From: Amycolatopsis methanolica 239
GTDB lineage: Bacteria > Actinomycetota > Actinomycetes > Mycobacteriales > Pseudonocardiaceae
NCBI RefSeq assembly: GCF_000739085.1
Contig: NZ_CP009110.1
Location: 248,001 to 312,000 of the forward strand
Length of the DNA: 64,000 nucleotides
Direction: 5' to 3'
In this document: positions 42,616-51,738 of the stretch, one piece after another
Layout of the letters: each line of letters begins with the position of its first letter
Numbering within the stretch: position 1 is the first letter of the stretch
Notes under the pieces: model-generated
What the model was told of the DNA's origin: nothing
Seen by the model: the letters and a program-made list of their open reading frames with translations, nothing else
Databases searched by the model: none
Program-made: the position numbers and the translations under genes

Positions 42616-43422
42616 TCACAGCTCCCCGTCCTGCTCGGTGAGCCCGTCGCGCAGCCGCTGCAGGGTGCGGGCGAGCAGCCGCGACACGTGCATCTGCGAA
42701 ACGCCGATCCGCTCCGCGATCTGGGTCTGCGTCATGTTGTGCACGAACCGCAGGCCGAGGATCTTCCGCTCGCGCTCGGGCAGCTCCTGGATCAGCGGCA
42801 GCAGCGCCTCGTGGTTCTCGACGCCCTCCAGGCCGGCGTCCTCCTCACCCAGCGTGTCGCCGAGCGCGAGGTTCTCGGTGTCGCCGGACAGCACCTCGTC
42901 CAGCGACATCGAGTGGTAGGCGTTACCCGCTTCCAGGCCCTCGTAGACCTCGTCCTGGCTCACGCCGAGGTGGCTCGCGATCTCGCTTGGCGTCGGCGCG
43001 CGGCCCAGCCGCTGCGCGAGCTCGGTGCTCGCGCTGGAAATCGACAGGTGCAGCTCCTTGAGCCGGCGCGGCACCCGCACCAGCCAGCCGGTGTCCCGGA
43101 AGTGGCGGCGCACCTCACCCATCACCGTGGGCACGGCGAAGGACAGGAAGTCCGAGCCGCGGCTGGCGTCGAACCGGTCCACCGCGTTGATCAACCCCAC
43201 GGTGGCGACCTGGACCAGGTCCTCCTTCGCCACCCCGCGCCCGGAGAACCGCTGCGCGATGTGCTCGGCCAAGGGCAGGTGCCCCGTCACGAGCTCGTCG
43301 CGCAGGGCGGCGCGGCGGGGGGCATCGGCCGGCAGGCTCGCCAGCTCGTCGAACAGCGGGGCCAGGTGGCCGTATTCGTTCGACGATGTGGGTTGTGTCG
43401 GCTCGGTCCGGGAACCGGTCAC
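42616..43422 (-). CDS. sigF: Stress-response RNA polymerase sigma factor, SigB/SigF/SigG family
   Basis: A 268-residue sigma-70 factor of the SigF type, with region 2 (GLINAVDRFDASRGSDFLSF), region 3 (LGRAPTPSEIASHLGVS) and region 4 (LPERERKILGLRFVHNMTQT, then RIGVSQMHVSRLLARTLQRL). The GTG start overlaps the stop of the anti-sigma gene by four bases, the usual rsbW-sigF order. It should direct stress or developmental genes and be held by its partner until released. Confidence 0.93.
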   Translation of the reverse strand: MTGSRTEPTQPTSSNEYGHLAPLFDELASLPADAPRRAALRDELVTGHLPLAEHIAQRFSGRGVAKEDLVQVATVGLINAVDRFDASRGSDFLSFAVPTVMGEVRRHFRDTGWLVRVPRRLKELHLSISSASTELAQRLGRAPTPSEIASHLGVSQDEVYEGLEAGNAYHSMSLDEVLSGDTENLALGDTLGEEDAGLEGVENHEALLPLIQELPERERKILGLRFVHNMTQTQIAERIGVSQMHVSRLLARTLQRLRDGLTEQDGEL

Positions 43423-43853
43423 GCGCCTGCCCCTGGGACGTCCACGACGACACGTCGCTTGGCGAGTTCGATGTCCACCTGGTGGCCCTGGCCGTTCGAC
43501 TTCACGTGCGCGTCGACGGAGTCCGTGAGCGTGCTCAGGACCCGCCAGCCGAACGACTTGGTGCTCGGCGCGCTGTCGTTGTCCGACAGCACCGTGCCCT
43601 GGAACCGCAGTTCGTCGTCCTCGACGACGAACCGGCAGCGCATGGTGGAGCCCGGCAGTGCCCGGGTGATCAGCGTCGAGCACGCTTCGTCCACTGCCAG
43701 CCGCAGGTCGGCGATCGAGTCCAGGTCGAAGTCGGCGCGGGTGGCGAGCGTCGCCACCACCGACCGGACGATCGGCAGGTGTGCCAGGTCGGCACCGAGC
43801 CAGAGTTCGATCTCGTTCTGCGCGCGCAGGGACGGTGGCTCCCAGTCCGTCAC
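43419..43853 (-). CDS. rsbW: Anti-sigma factor, RsbW/UsfX type
   Basis: About 144 residues with a GHKL ATPase/kinase fold. ADLRLAVDEACSTLI holds the N-box glutamate, but the usual downstream asparagine is replaced (CST), and the G-box is short (GWRVLSTLTDSVDA). It should bind and inhibit the SigF-type factor encoded next. The GTG at 43853 has the best ribosome site (GGTGAGG, five bases upstream); ATGs at 43892 or 43895 would add 13-14 residues. No anti-anti-sigma gene is adjacent. Confidence 0.85.
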   Translation of the reverse strand: MTDWEPPSLRAQNEIELWLGADLAHLPIVRSVVATLATRADFDLDSIADLRLAVDEACSTLITRALPGSTMRCRFVVEDDELRFQGTVLSDNDSAPSTKSFGWRVLSTLTDSVDAHVKSNGQGHQVDIELAKRRVVVDVPGAGA

Positions 43854-43971
43854 GTTCACCTCACCGTCGTTCGAGTGTTGCTTCGGAACCATCATGCCTC
43901 GAACGAGGGAAGTTCGCTCGGTACGGTTACCGTCCGGAAGCATTCCGTAGCTGGTGTTATGGCTGTACTCC

Positions 43972-45027
43972 TCACCGATGGCGCAAGATCGCGCCGAACC
44001 CCTCGACGAGCTCCTCGTCGACGTGCACCAGGTCCGCGTCCACGGCGATCGCCGCGGCGGGGACCGCCTCGTCGGCCCGGCACCGGTGGATCTCCGTGAC
44101 GCCGTAGGCTTTCAGCTCCTCCTCATCCAGCGCGATCTGCGCCGGGGTCGGCCCCGTGCACACCATGTCCTCACCCGGATCGCCGACGAGCAGAGTCTCC
44201 ACATTGGCCTCGCGCAGCGCGGCCGTCACCGCCTCGAGCCCTTGCACCGCAAGGCCGTCCGGCTGGTTCAGCGCGCCGCGGAACTGCTGGACGACATCGT
44301 TCAGGCCGCTTTGCCGGACCGCTTCGGCCAGCTCGTCGGCGACGTCGGAGTGCGTGGCCTCGCGCGCGATCGACTTCGCGGCCTCGGGCAGTTCGTCGAT
44401 CACGGCCTTGCGGCCCTGCACCTCGCCGGCCACCACGATCAGCTGCGCGTGCGCCTGCTCGGCCAGGCGGGCGACCACGCCCGCGATGTCGGCGACGTTG
44501 TGGCGCTTCACCTCCTCAGTGCGGTGCTGCATGCGGTGGTGCGCCTCACCGCCGCCGCGGGTGTGGTGCACCGGGTGCTCCTGGCCGCTGACCTCCTCCG
44601 CGGCCATCTCGTCGCCGTGCTCGTCGAAGGCCTTGACGGTCGCGCTCACCTGGTCGACCTCGGCGACCACGTGCGGCAGCGCCAGCTCGCCGTACCGCGC
44701 CAGCGGCAGCAGGTAGGGCAGGTCGGAGACCCGGGCGATGGTGCTCGCGGGCGGGCTCGGCAGGTGCTCGTCGACCAGGACCCGTTCGCCCGCGGCCAGC
44801 AGCGCGCGGCCGCTGCGGCCGGTGGCTCGCGGGCCGTCCAGGATCGCGCTCTCCAGCGCGCTCACCGCGCCGTCCGGGGCGTGCTGCGCGGTCAGCGCGT
44901 CCTTCAGCTCGCGCCACTTGAGCTCGAGTTGTTTCTCGGCGTCCTCCGTGTCGTGCGAGTCCTCGAAGTAGACGGACGTGAACGGACCGGTCTCGGTAAC
45001 CAGCGGGCGCAAGGTCGTCGTGTCCAT
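43972..45027 (-). CDS. Rv2629-like protein (baeRF family, release-factor-related)
   Basis: A 351-residue protein of the actinobacterial Rv2629/baeRF2 group, distantly related to eRF1 and Vms1. Recognisable blocks are GPFTSVYFEDSHDTEDA at the start, the HH-rich middle (HPVHHTRGGGEAHHRMQHRT) and EEELVEGFGAILRHR at the end. Family members are linked to ribosome rescue or hibernation under stress, though the role in bacteria is not firmly shown. The adjacent, co-directional sigF operon fits a stress role. Confidence 0.85.
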   Translation of the reverse strand: MDTTTLRPLVTETGPFTSVYFEDSHDTEDAEKQLELKWRELKDALTAQHAPDGAVSALESAILDGPRATGRSGRALLAAGERVLVDEHLPSPPASTIARVSDLPYLLPLARYGELALPHVVAEVDQVSATVKAFDEHGDEMAAEEVSGQEHPVHHTRGGGEAHHRMQHRTEEVKRHNVADIAGVVARLAEQAHAQLIVVAGEVQGRKAVIDELPEAAKSIAREATHSDVADELAEAVRQSGLNDVVQQFRGALNQPDGLAVQGLEAVTAALREANVETLLVGDPGEDMVCTGPTPAQIALDEEELKAYGVTEIHRCRADEAVPAAAIAVDADLVHVDEELVEGFGAILRHR

Positions 45028-45081
45028 GCCCGCTTCTTACCCGTCGGTTCGCGCCGTGAAACGCCACGGTTTGATGGGGTC

Positions 45082-45846
45082 ATGGAGTGGTGGGAGGCGT
45101 TGGTCGTGTTCCTGGCCGGGATGTGGGCGGGCACGATCAACACGGTCGTCGGGTCCGGCACGCTCGTCACGTTCCCGGTGCTGGTCGCGCTGGGTTACTC
45201 GCCGGTGACCGCGACGACGTCGAACGCGATCGGGCTCGCGCCGGGCACGATCAGCGGCGCGATCGGCTACCGGCACGAGCTGACCGGCCAGGGCAGGCGG
45301 GTCGCGCGGTACGCGGTGCCGTCGGCGCTCGGCGCGGTGTGCGGCACGGTGCTGCTGCTTTCGCTGCCACCCAACGCGTTCGAGACGGTCGTGCCGGTGC
45401 TGGTCGGGCTCGCCGTGGTGCTGGTGATCGTCCAGCCGAGGGTGTCCGCGTGGGTGGCGCGCCGTCGCGAGCCGGGCGGGGACGGCGGCTCGCACGGCGG
45501 CCTGGTGCTGTTCCTGATCTTCCTGGTCGGGATCTACGGCGGTTACTTCACCGCGGCACAGGGCGTCATGCTGATGGCGTTCATGGGGATGCTGCTCACC
45601 GACCCGCTGCAGCGGCTCAACGGGATCAAGAACGTCCTCTCCGCCGTGGTCAACGTGGTCGCCGGGATCGTCTACGCGTTCATCGCCCCGGTCAGCTGGC
45701 CGGTGGTGGCGCTGCTCGCCGTCGGGTCCACGCTCGGCGGGCAGATCGGCGCCAAGATCGGGCGCCGGCTGCCCGCGCCGGTGCTGCGCGGCGTGATCGT
45801 CGTGGTCGGCATCGCCGCGATCGTGCAGCTGGTGGTCAACGGCTGA
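45082..45846 (+). CDS. TSUP-family membrane transporter (TauE/SafE)
   Basis: A 254-residue membrane protein with about eight hydrophobic segments and the TSUP repeats: GTINTVVGSGTLVTFPVL in the first half and GIYGGYFTAAQGVMLM in the second. Family members move sulfite, sulfoacetate or other organosulfur anions across the inner membrane. The gene start is ATG 45082. It overlaps the convergent aminotransferase gene by 11 bases. Confidence 0.9.
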   Translation: MEWWEALVVFLAGMWAGTINTVVGSGTLVTFPVLVALGYSPVTATTSNAIGLAPGTISGAIGYRHELTGQGRRVARYAVPSALGAVCGTVLLLSLPPNAFETVVPVLVGLAVVLVIVQPRVSAWVARRREPGGDGGSHGGLVLFLIFLVGIYGGYFTAAQGVMLMAFMGMLLTDPLQRLNGIKNVLSAVVNVVAGIVYAFIAPVSWPVVALLAVGSTLGGQIGAKIGRRLPAPVLRGVIVVVGIAAIVQLVVNG

Positions 45847-46888
45847 AGCCGCGCGCCGCCTGCAGGAAGGCCTCGTTCTCCTCGCGGGTGCTGATCGTGA
45901 CGCGCACGCCGTCGCCGGCGAAGGCCCGCACGACCACCTTGTTCGCCAGCGCGTGCTCGGCGAACTCGAGCGCGCGGTCGCCCAGCGGCAGCCACACGAA
46001 ATTGGCGTGCGTCTCGGGCACCTCGTAGCCGAGGGCGAGCAGTTCGTCGGCGACGCGCTGCCGCTCGGTGACGATCGCCGCGCACCGCTCGCGCATCTCG
46101 TCCTCGGCGTCGAGCGAGGCCAGCGCGGCGATCTGCGCCAGCGAGTTGACGCTGAACGGGATGTAGACCTTGCGCACCACCTCGGCCAGCTCGGCCGGGC
46201 CGACCAGGTAGCCGACGCGCAGCCCGGCCAGGCCGTAGGCCTTCGAGAAGGTCCGCAGCGCCACCACGTTGTCGCGGGTGCGCGCGAACTCCATGCCGTC
46301 CGGCACGTCCGGGTCGGTGACGAACTCGCGGTAGGCCTCGTCCAGCGCGACGACCACGTGCGGCGGGACCTGGTCGAGGAAGCGCACCAGCTCCTCGTGG
46401 CGGTTCGCGGTGCCCGTCGGGTTGTTCGGGTTGCAGACGAAGATCAGCTTCGTCCGCGGCGTGATGGCGGCGAGCATCGCGTCCAGGTCGTGCGTGTGCG
46501 TGGCGTCCAGCGGCACCTTCACCGACGTCGCACCGGCGATCTGGGTGACGATCGGGTACGCCTCGAACGAGCGCCACGCGAACAGGACCTCGTCACCGGG
46601 CGCGCACAGGGCCTGCGTGAGCTGCTGGCACAGCGCGACCGAGCCGCAGCCGACCGCGATGCGCTCCACCGGGAAGTCGTACTTGCGCGCCAGCCGGTTC
46701 GCCAGCGCCGTCACCCCCATGTCCGGGTAGCGGTGGACGTCCGCGGCGGCGTCGGCGATCGCGGCGCGCACACTCGGCAGTGGGCCGCCCGGGACCTCGT
46801 TGCTGGCGAGCTTGATCGCACCCGGCACCGTCCGCCCGGCGACATAGGCGGGCAGCGAGCCGAGATCGGGACGGGTACGCACGGACAT
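45836..46888 (-). CDS. Histidinol-phosphate / aromatic aminotransferase (HisC2/Pat type)
   Basis: A 350-residue fold-type I PLP enzyme. Key motifs: LASNEVPGGPLPSV near the start, FVCNPNNPTGT, ALDEAYREF and the PLP lysine in TFSKAYGLAGLRVGYL. Conserved YGLAGLR is typical of HisC/Pat enzymes. As it is not within a his operon, and M. tuberculosis has hisC2 (Rv3772) in this genomic neighbourhood, transamination of aromatic amino acids is as likely as histidine synthesis. Start ATG at 46888 with GAAGGAG nine bases before. Confidence 0.88.
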   Translation of the reverse strand: MSVRTRPDLGSLPAYVAGRTVPGAIKLASNEVPGGPLPSVRAAIADAAADVHRYPDMGVTALANRLARKYDFPVERIAVGCGSVALCQQLTQALCAPGDEVLFAWRSFEAYPIVTQIAGATSVKVPLDATHTHDLDAMLAAITPRTKLIFVCNPNNPTGTANRHEELVRFLDQVPPHVVVALDEAYREFVTDPDVPDGMEFARTRDNVVALRTFSKAYGLAGLRVGYLVGPAELAEVVRKVYIPFSVNSLAQIAALASLDAEDEMRERCAAIVTERQRVADELLALGYEVPETHANFVWLPLGDRALEFAEHALANKVVVRAFAGDGVRVTISTREENEAFLQAARGFSR

Positions 46889-46991
46889 GGCGGGCACTCC
46901 TTCGGTCGAACGCGCTGCTGCCACGTTATCCCGAACACTTGATCGCGATCGGTGTTGACTCCCGTTCACCCGGGGATGGTTGAGTAGTGCG

Positions 46992-47618
46992 ATGACGCAG
47001 ACGCACACCTCGCACTACGAGCGGACCGACGGCCGGGCGATCGAGCTGACGTTCGCCGAACCCGAGAACGTCGTCCGCGGTGGGCTCGTGGTGCTGCACG
47101 AGGTCGGCGGGATCACCGACGGGGTGCGGTTGCTGATCTCGAGCCTGGCCGCGGAGGGCTGGCTGGCCGCCGCACCGCACATCGACGACACGCCTACGCC
47201 GGACAGCGTCCTGGCCGCCACCGACATCGCGCTGGCCTGGCTGGTCGAGCGCGGCGTGCAGGCCGACCTGCTCGGTGTCGTCGGCTTCGACCTGGGCGGC
47301 ACGGCCGCGCTGCTGGTCGCCGCCAACCGGAAGCTGGGCGCGGCGGTCAGCGTCGGCGGGCACCGCGTCGCCGAGAAGCCGGGGCTGGTCGACATCGCGC
47401 GTGAGCTGGTCAGCCCGTGGCTCGGCCTGTACGGCGACGCCGGTGACGAGCTGGGCGCCGCTGAGGTCGAGAAGCTGCGCGAGGCCGCCGCCGAAGCCCG
47501 GGTGGCGACGAACGTGGTCCGCTACCCGGGCGCCAACCACCGGTTCGACGCCGACCCGCAGGCCGCGGTCGAGGCCTGGCAGCGGACGTTGAGCTGGTTC
47601 GACGCCCACTTGCGCTAA
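46992..47618 (+). CDS. Dienelactone hydrolase-family protein with Asp at the nucleophile position
   Basis: A 208-residue alpha/beta-hydrolase. LHEVGGI (35-41) and GANHRFD (His183) fit the DLH family, but the nucleophile elbow reads GFDLGG (98-103), with Asp100 where DLH has cysteine. The acid is probably Asp149 or Asp152. Aspartate nucleophiles occur in dehalogenases and epoxide hydrolases, so the chemistry may differ from classic dienelactone cleavage. The gene is followed 13 bases later by acetoacetyl-CoA synthetase on the same strand, suggesting one transcript. An in-frame TTG at 46980 is a less likely start. Confidence 0.85.
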   Translation: MTQTHTSHYERTDGRAIELTFAEPENVVRGGLVVLHEVGGITDGVRLLISSLAAEGWLAAAPHIDDTPTPDSVLAATDIALAWLVERGVQADLLGVVGFDLGGTAALLVAANRKLGAAVSVGGHRVAEKPGLVDIARELVSPWLGLYGDAGDELGAAEVEKLREAAAEARVATNVVRYPGANHRFDADPQAAVEAWQRTLSWFDAHLR

Positions 47619-47630
47619 TACGCTCCCGGG

Positions 47631-49598
47631 GTGACCACCGATGTTGCTGACACCCCGGAAGTGTTGTGGCGGCCGGACCCGGAGCGGGTCGCCGCGAGCA
47701 GGATCCAGGCGTTCCGCGACTGGCTGCGCGCGGAGCGCGACGTGTCCCTCGACGACTACGACGAGTTGTGGCGGTTCTCGGTCGACCGGCCCGCGGACTT
47801 CTGGGGCGCGGCGGCGGAGTTCCTCGGCATCCGCTGGCACGCCCAGCCGAGCGCGGTCCTCGGCGACGCGCGCATGCCCGGTGCGCAGTGGTTCCCCGGC
47901 GGCACCCTCAACTACACCGAGCACGCCCTGACCGGCGCCGACGACGACCTCGCGGTGATCTTCCGCCGCGAGGACGGGCTGTCCGCCCGCCTCACCTACC
48001 GCGAGCTGCGCGAGCAGGTGGCCGCGGCGCGGGCGGCGCTGGTCGAGCTCGGTGTCGGCCGCGGTGACCGCGTCGTCGCGCTCGCGCCGAACTGCCCGCA
48101 GACGCTCGTCGCGTTCCTGGCCACCGCGAGCCTCGGCGCGATCTGGTCGTCCTGCTCGCCGGACTTCGGCGTCCGCGCGATCAGCGACCGGTTCGCCCAG
48201 ATCGAGCCGAAGGTCCTGGTCGCGATCAACGGATACGTCTACAACGGACGGTCCTTCGACGTCCGGCCGACGGTCGAGGAGCTGCGCGAGCGGATCCCGT
48301 CGCTGACGGCGACCGTCCTGGTGGACTACGCAGGCGGCGGCACGGTCAACAGCGCGCTTGCCTGGGACGCGCTGCTCGACCGGCACACCGGCGCGGAGAT
48401 GGCGTACGAGCCGGTGCCGTTCGACCACCCGCTGTGGGTGCTCTACTCGTCCGGCACCACCGGCCTGCCGAAGGGCATCGTGCAGGGGCACGGCGGGATC
48501 GTGCTGGAGCACCTCAAGGCGACCATGCTGCAGATGGACCTCGGGCCGGGTGAGAAATTCTTCTGGTTCACCACCACCGGCTGGATGATGTGGAACTTCC
48601 TGATCGGCGGGCTGCTGGCGCGCTCGACGATCGTGATGTTCGACGGCAGCCCGGGGCACCCGGACCTGAACACGTTGTGGCGGCTGGCGGCCGAGGAGCG
48701 GATCACGTACTTCGGCACGTCCGCGCCGTTCGTCCAGAGCTGCCTCAAGGCCCGGATCCGCCCGGCCGCTTCGTTCGACCTGTCGGCGTTGCGGGCTTTG
48801 GGGTCGACCGGCGCGCCGCTGTCCGACGACGGCTTCCGCTGGATCGCCGACGAGGTCGGCCGGTCGGTGCAGATCTGCTCGGTGTCCGGCGGCACCGATC
48901 TGTGCGCTGCGTTCGTCGCGGCCGCGCCGGACGTACCGGTGTGGCTGGGCGAGCTGTCCTGCCGGGCGCTCGGAGCCGCGGTGACGGCGTTCGACGAGGA
49001 CGGCCGTGAGGTGGTCGACGAGGTCGGCGAGCTGGTGGTGACCAAGCCGATGCCGTCGATGCCGGTGTTCTTCTGGAACGACGAGGACGGGTCGCGACTG
49101 CGCGAGGCCTACTTCGACATGTACCCGGGCGTGTGGCGGCACGGCGACTGGATCCGGATCACGCCCCGCGGGTCGGCGGTGATCTACGGCCGCAGCGACT
49201 CCACGCTCAACCGCGGTGGCGTGCGGATGGGCACCGCCGAGTTCTACCGCATCGTCGAGGGCTTCGACGAGATCGCCGACTCGCTCGTCATCGACACCAC
49301 GCGGGCCGGGAATACCGACGGTGAGCTGCTGTGTTTCGTCGTGATGGCGCCCGGGGCGGATCTTGCCGCGGTCGAGCCGGAGCTGCGCGCACAGCTGCGG
49401 CGCGGCCTCTCGCCGCGGCACGTACCCGATCGGTTCATCGAGGTGGCGGAGGTGCCCCGGACGCTGAACGGTAAGAAGTGCGAGGTGCCGGTCAAGAAGA
49501 TCCTGACCGGGGTGGCGCCGGAACGGGCGGTCAGCCGGGACGCGCTCGCCAACCCGGGGGCGCTCGAACCGTTCGTCGACATGGCCAGGGGGAGTTAG
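47631..49598 (+). CDS. Acetoacetyl-CoA synthetase
   Basis: A 655-residue adenylate-forming enzyme of the acetoacetate-CoA ligase type. AMP-binding motif LYSSGTTGLPKGI is near 280, with SVSGGTDLCAAF and YGRSDSTLNRGGVRMG further on. The C-terminal lysine region LNGKKCEVPVKKI completes the set. It activates acetoacetate with ATP and CoA, feeding ketone bodies into central metabolism or polymer and polyketide precursors. GTG start; length and N-terminal LWRPDPERVAASR match the family. Confidence 0.93.
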   Translation: MTTDVADTPEVLWRPDPERVAASRIQAFRDWLRAERDVSLDDYDELWRFSVDRPADFWGAAAEFLGIRWHAQPSAVLGDARMPGAQWFPGGTLNYTEHALTGADDDLAVIFRREDGLSARLTYRELREQVAAARAALVELGVGRGDRVVALAPNCPQTLVAFLATASLGAIWSSCSPDFGVRAISDRFAQIEPKVLVAINGYVYNGRSFDVRPTVEELRERIPSLTATVLVDYAGGGTVNSALAWDALLDRHTGAEMAYEPVPFDHPLWVLYSSGTTGLPKGIVQGHGGIVLEHLKATMLQMDLGPGEKFFWFTTTGWMMWNFLIGGLLARSTIVMFDGSPGHPDLNTLWRLAAEERITYFGTSAPFVQSCLKARIRPAASFDLSALRALGSTGAPLSDDGFRWIADEVGRSVQICSVSGGTDLCAAFVAAAPDVPVWLGELSCRALGAAVTAFDEDGREVVDEVGELVVTKPMPSMPVFFWNDEDGSRLREAYFDMYPGVWRHGDWIRITPRGSAVIYGRSDSTLNRGGVRMGTAEFYRIVEGFDEIADSLVIDTTRAGNTDGELLCFVVMAPGADLAAVEPELRAQLRRGLSPRHVPDRFIEVAEVPRTLNGKKCEVPVKKILTGVAPERAVSRDALANPGALEPFVDMARGS

Positions 49599-49606
49599 GG
49601 GGCAGG

Positions 49607-51328
49607 GTGTCCGGGAGGACGTTGGCCGGGGAGCGGCCGGCCGTCTGGCGCGTCACGGGCGCGGCGTCGGTCGCGGCGATCACCTGGGTGACCAGGCTGG
49701 TCGGACTGCTGGCGGTGATCTCGGTCGTCCTGCCTGCCGGGCGGCGCGGCATGCGCGGGCACGTCGCGGTGTGGCTCGGGCTGCCCCAGGAGGCGACGAC
49801 GGCCGCGGCCGCCGTCGTGCTGGCCGTGGGGGTGCTGCTGATCATGCTCGCGTCCGGGCTGAAGCGCCGCAAGCGCCGGGCCTGGCAGCTCGCGCTCGCC
49901 GCCAGCGTCGTGCTGGCGGTGTCGCACCTCGGGATGCAGCACGTGTTCGGCGCCGGGGTGGTGGCGGTCGCGCTCGCCGTGACGCTGGTGCTGAACCGGC
50001 GGCACTTCGTGGCGCTGCCCGACCCGGTGACCGGGAAGTGGGTCGCGGTGCGGGTGTTCCTGCAGCTGCTGGTGGCCGGGTTCGTAATCAACGTCGCGCT
50101 GCTGTCGGTGGCGCCGTCGCGGTTCATGGCGCCCCTGTCGTTCCCGGACCGGATGGCCGAGGCGGCGCTGGCGCTGTTCGGCGTCAGCGGCCCGGCCGAG
50201 TTCCACGTCGAGTGGATGGACGACCTGACCGCGACGGTCGGGTTGCTGTTCGGGCTGGGCGCGGTGCTGCTCGCCGCGTACTTCCTGCTGCGCTCGGCCG
50301 AGCCGGCACCGCAGCTGAGCGAGGACGAGAAGGCCCGGCTGAAGGCGCTGCTGGACAAGCACGGCGCCCGCGACTCGCTCGGGTACTTCGCGCTGCGCGA
50401 CGACAAGTTCGTGGTGTTCTCCAAGACCGGCAAGGCGGCCGTGACGTACCGGGTGATCGCCGGCGCGGCGGTCGCGTCGGCCGATCCGCTGGGCGACAAC
50501 GAGGCCTGGCCGGGCGCGATCGAGGAGTTCCTGGCGGTCTGCCGCCGGCACGGCTGGGTCCCGGCGGCGATGGGGTGCTCGGAACTGGGCGCGACCGCGT
50601 GGGCCCGGTACGACCTGGACGTGCTGGAGATCGGCGACGAGGCGGTCGTCGATGCGGACACGTTCACGCTCGAGGGCCGCGTGATGCGCGGGGTGCGCCA
50701 GGCGGTGGCGAAGACGAAGCGGGCCGGGTACGCGGTGCGCGTGCGGCGGTCGGAGGAGCTGGCCGAGGGCGAGTTGGCCGAGCTGGAGGCGCTGGCGGCG
50801 AAGTGGCGCGGGAGCGACACCGAGCGCGGGTTCTCGATGGCGCTGGGCCGGATGGGCGATCCCGGGTCGGTGCTGGTGACCGCCGAGCGGGACGGCGTGG
50901 TGCGGGGGCTGCTGCAGTTCGTGCCGTGGGGCAGTGACGGGCTGTCGCTGGACGTGATGCGCCGTGATCGCAGTGCGGACAATGGCATCAACGAGCTGAT
51001 GATCTCGGAGCTGCTGCTGGCCGCGAAGGATCATGGTGTGAGGTACGTCTCGCTGAACTTCGCCGCGTTCCGGAAGCTGATGGAGCAGGGCAGGCGGATC
51101 GGGGCGGGCCCGGTGGCGCGCGCCTCGGCGAAGGTCCTGGGATGGATGTCACACTGGGTGCAGATCGAGACGCTGTACCGGTTCAACGCCAAGTTCCAGC
51201 CGGCGTGGGTGCCCAGGTACCTGGTGTACCCGGGCGTGCGCGAACTGCCACGCGTCGGGGTGGCCGTCTTCGAGGCCGAGGGTTTGGCCGGACGTTCCCC
51301 CAGGTTGCGGCGGTTGTTGCGCAGATGA
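49607..51328 (+). CDS. MprF-like phosphatidylglycerol aminoacyltransferase domain protein
   Basis: A 573-residue protein with about six or seven membrane segments in the first 250 residues and a cytosolic DUF2156/GNAT-like domain (about 265-573) with RDSLGYFALRDDK, SADPLGDNEAWPG and a late SLNFAAFRKLMEQG block. This is the synthase-flippase layout of MprF and of the N-terminal part of actinobacterial LysX, without a fused lysyl-tRNA synthetase. It would add an amino acid from aminoacyl-tRNA to phosphatidylglycerol, lowering the negative surface charge. Start GTG 49607 with an AGGGGG site, eight bases after the previous stop. Confidence 0.87.
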   Translation: MSGRTLAGERPAVWRVTGAASVAAITWVTRLVGLLAVISVVLPAGRRGMRGHVAVWLGLPQEATTAAAAVVLAVGVLLIMLASGLKRRKRRAWQLALAASVVLAVSHLGMQHVFGAGVVAVALAVTLVLNRRHFVALPDPVTGKWVAVRVFLQLLVAGFVINVALLSVAPSRFMAPLSFPDRMAEAALALFGVSGPAEFHVEWMDDLTATVGLLFGLGAVLLAAYFLLRSAEPAPQLSEDEKARLKALLDKHGARDSLGYFALRDDKFVVFSKTGKAAVTYRVIAGAAVASADPLGDNEAWPGAIEEFLAVCRRHGWVPAAMGCSELGATAWARYDLDVLEIGDEAVVDADTFTLEGRVMRGVRQAVAKTKRAGYAVRVRRSEELAEGELAELEALAAKWRGSDTERGFSMALGRMGDPGSVLVTAERDGVVRGLLQFVPWGSDGLSLDVMRRDRSADNGINELMISELLLAAKDHGVRYVSLNFAAFRKLMEQGRRIGAGPVARASAKVLGWMSHWVQIETLYRFNAKFQPAWVPRYLVYPGVRELPRVGVAVFEAEGLAGRSPRLRRLLRR

Positions 51329-51390
51329 GGGGGTCCTTTGCCGGCGCTCTGAGGGGCTGTGTACGCTATCTCAGCAGTGGTCGTGATCCG

Positions 51391-51480
51391 GGAGGCTTCG
51401 CCTAGTCTGGTCTATGGCGCCGCACTGCTAATGCGGTTGGGGGTAACCCCCCCTCCCGGGTTCAAATCCCGGAGCCTCCG
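51391..51480 (+). tRNA. tRNA-Ser(GCU)
   Basis: The acceptor stem pairs ggaggct (51391-51397) with agcctcc (51473-51479). The anticodon arm ccgca-ctgctaa-tgcgg gives anticodon GCT. A long GC-rich variable arm (ttgggggtaacccccc) marks class II. No CCA is encoded. Confidence 0.96.
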
Positions 51481-51523
51481 CAAGGCACTCGGACCCCCGA
51501 GTGCTAGAGTGAAAACTGAACAA

Positions 51524-51596
51524 GCGCCCGTAGCTCAACGGATAGAGCATCTGACTACGGATCAGAAGGTTAGGGGTTCGAATCCCTTCGGGCGCG
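51524..51596 (+). tRNA. tRNA-Arg(ACG)
   Basis: The acceptor stem pairs gcgcccg (51524-51530) with cgggcgc (51589-51595). The anticodon arm tctga-ctacgga-tcaga gives ACG. It lies 43 bases after tRNA-Ser(GCU) and is probably co-transcribed with it. Confidence 0.96.
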
Positions 51597-51616
51597 CGTC
51601 TGGTTGAGACAGCAAG

Positions 51617-51658
51617 ACCACGAAGCCCCTCTGGAAACAGAGGGGCTTCGTGTTGTTC
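51617..51658 (+). terminator. Terminator after the tRNA pair
   Basis: A 15-bp perfect stem (51619-51633 with 51638-51652) has a GAAA loop and is followed by TTGTTC. It ends the tRNA-Ser/tRNA-Arg transcript. Confidence 0.9.
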
Positions 51659-51738
51659 GGGGTACTGGAATAGGACCGCCTTGCGGCGGCCGTTCGCGTC
51701 ACAGTCCTCTGTGTACTCGCCGGAAACCGGCGGGGGCG

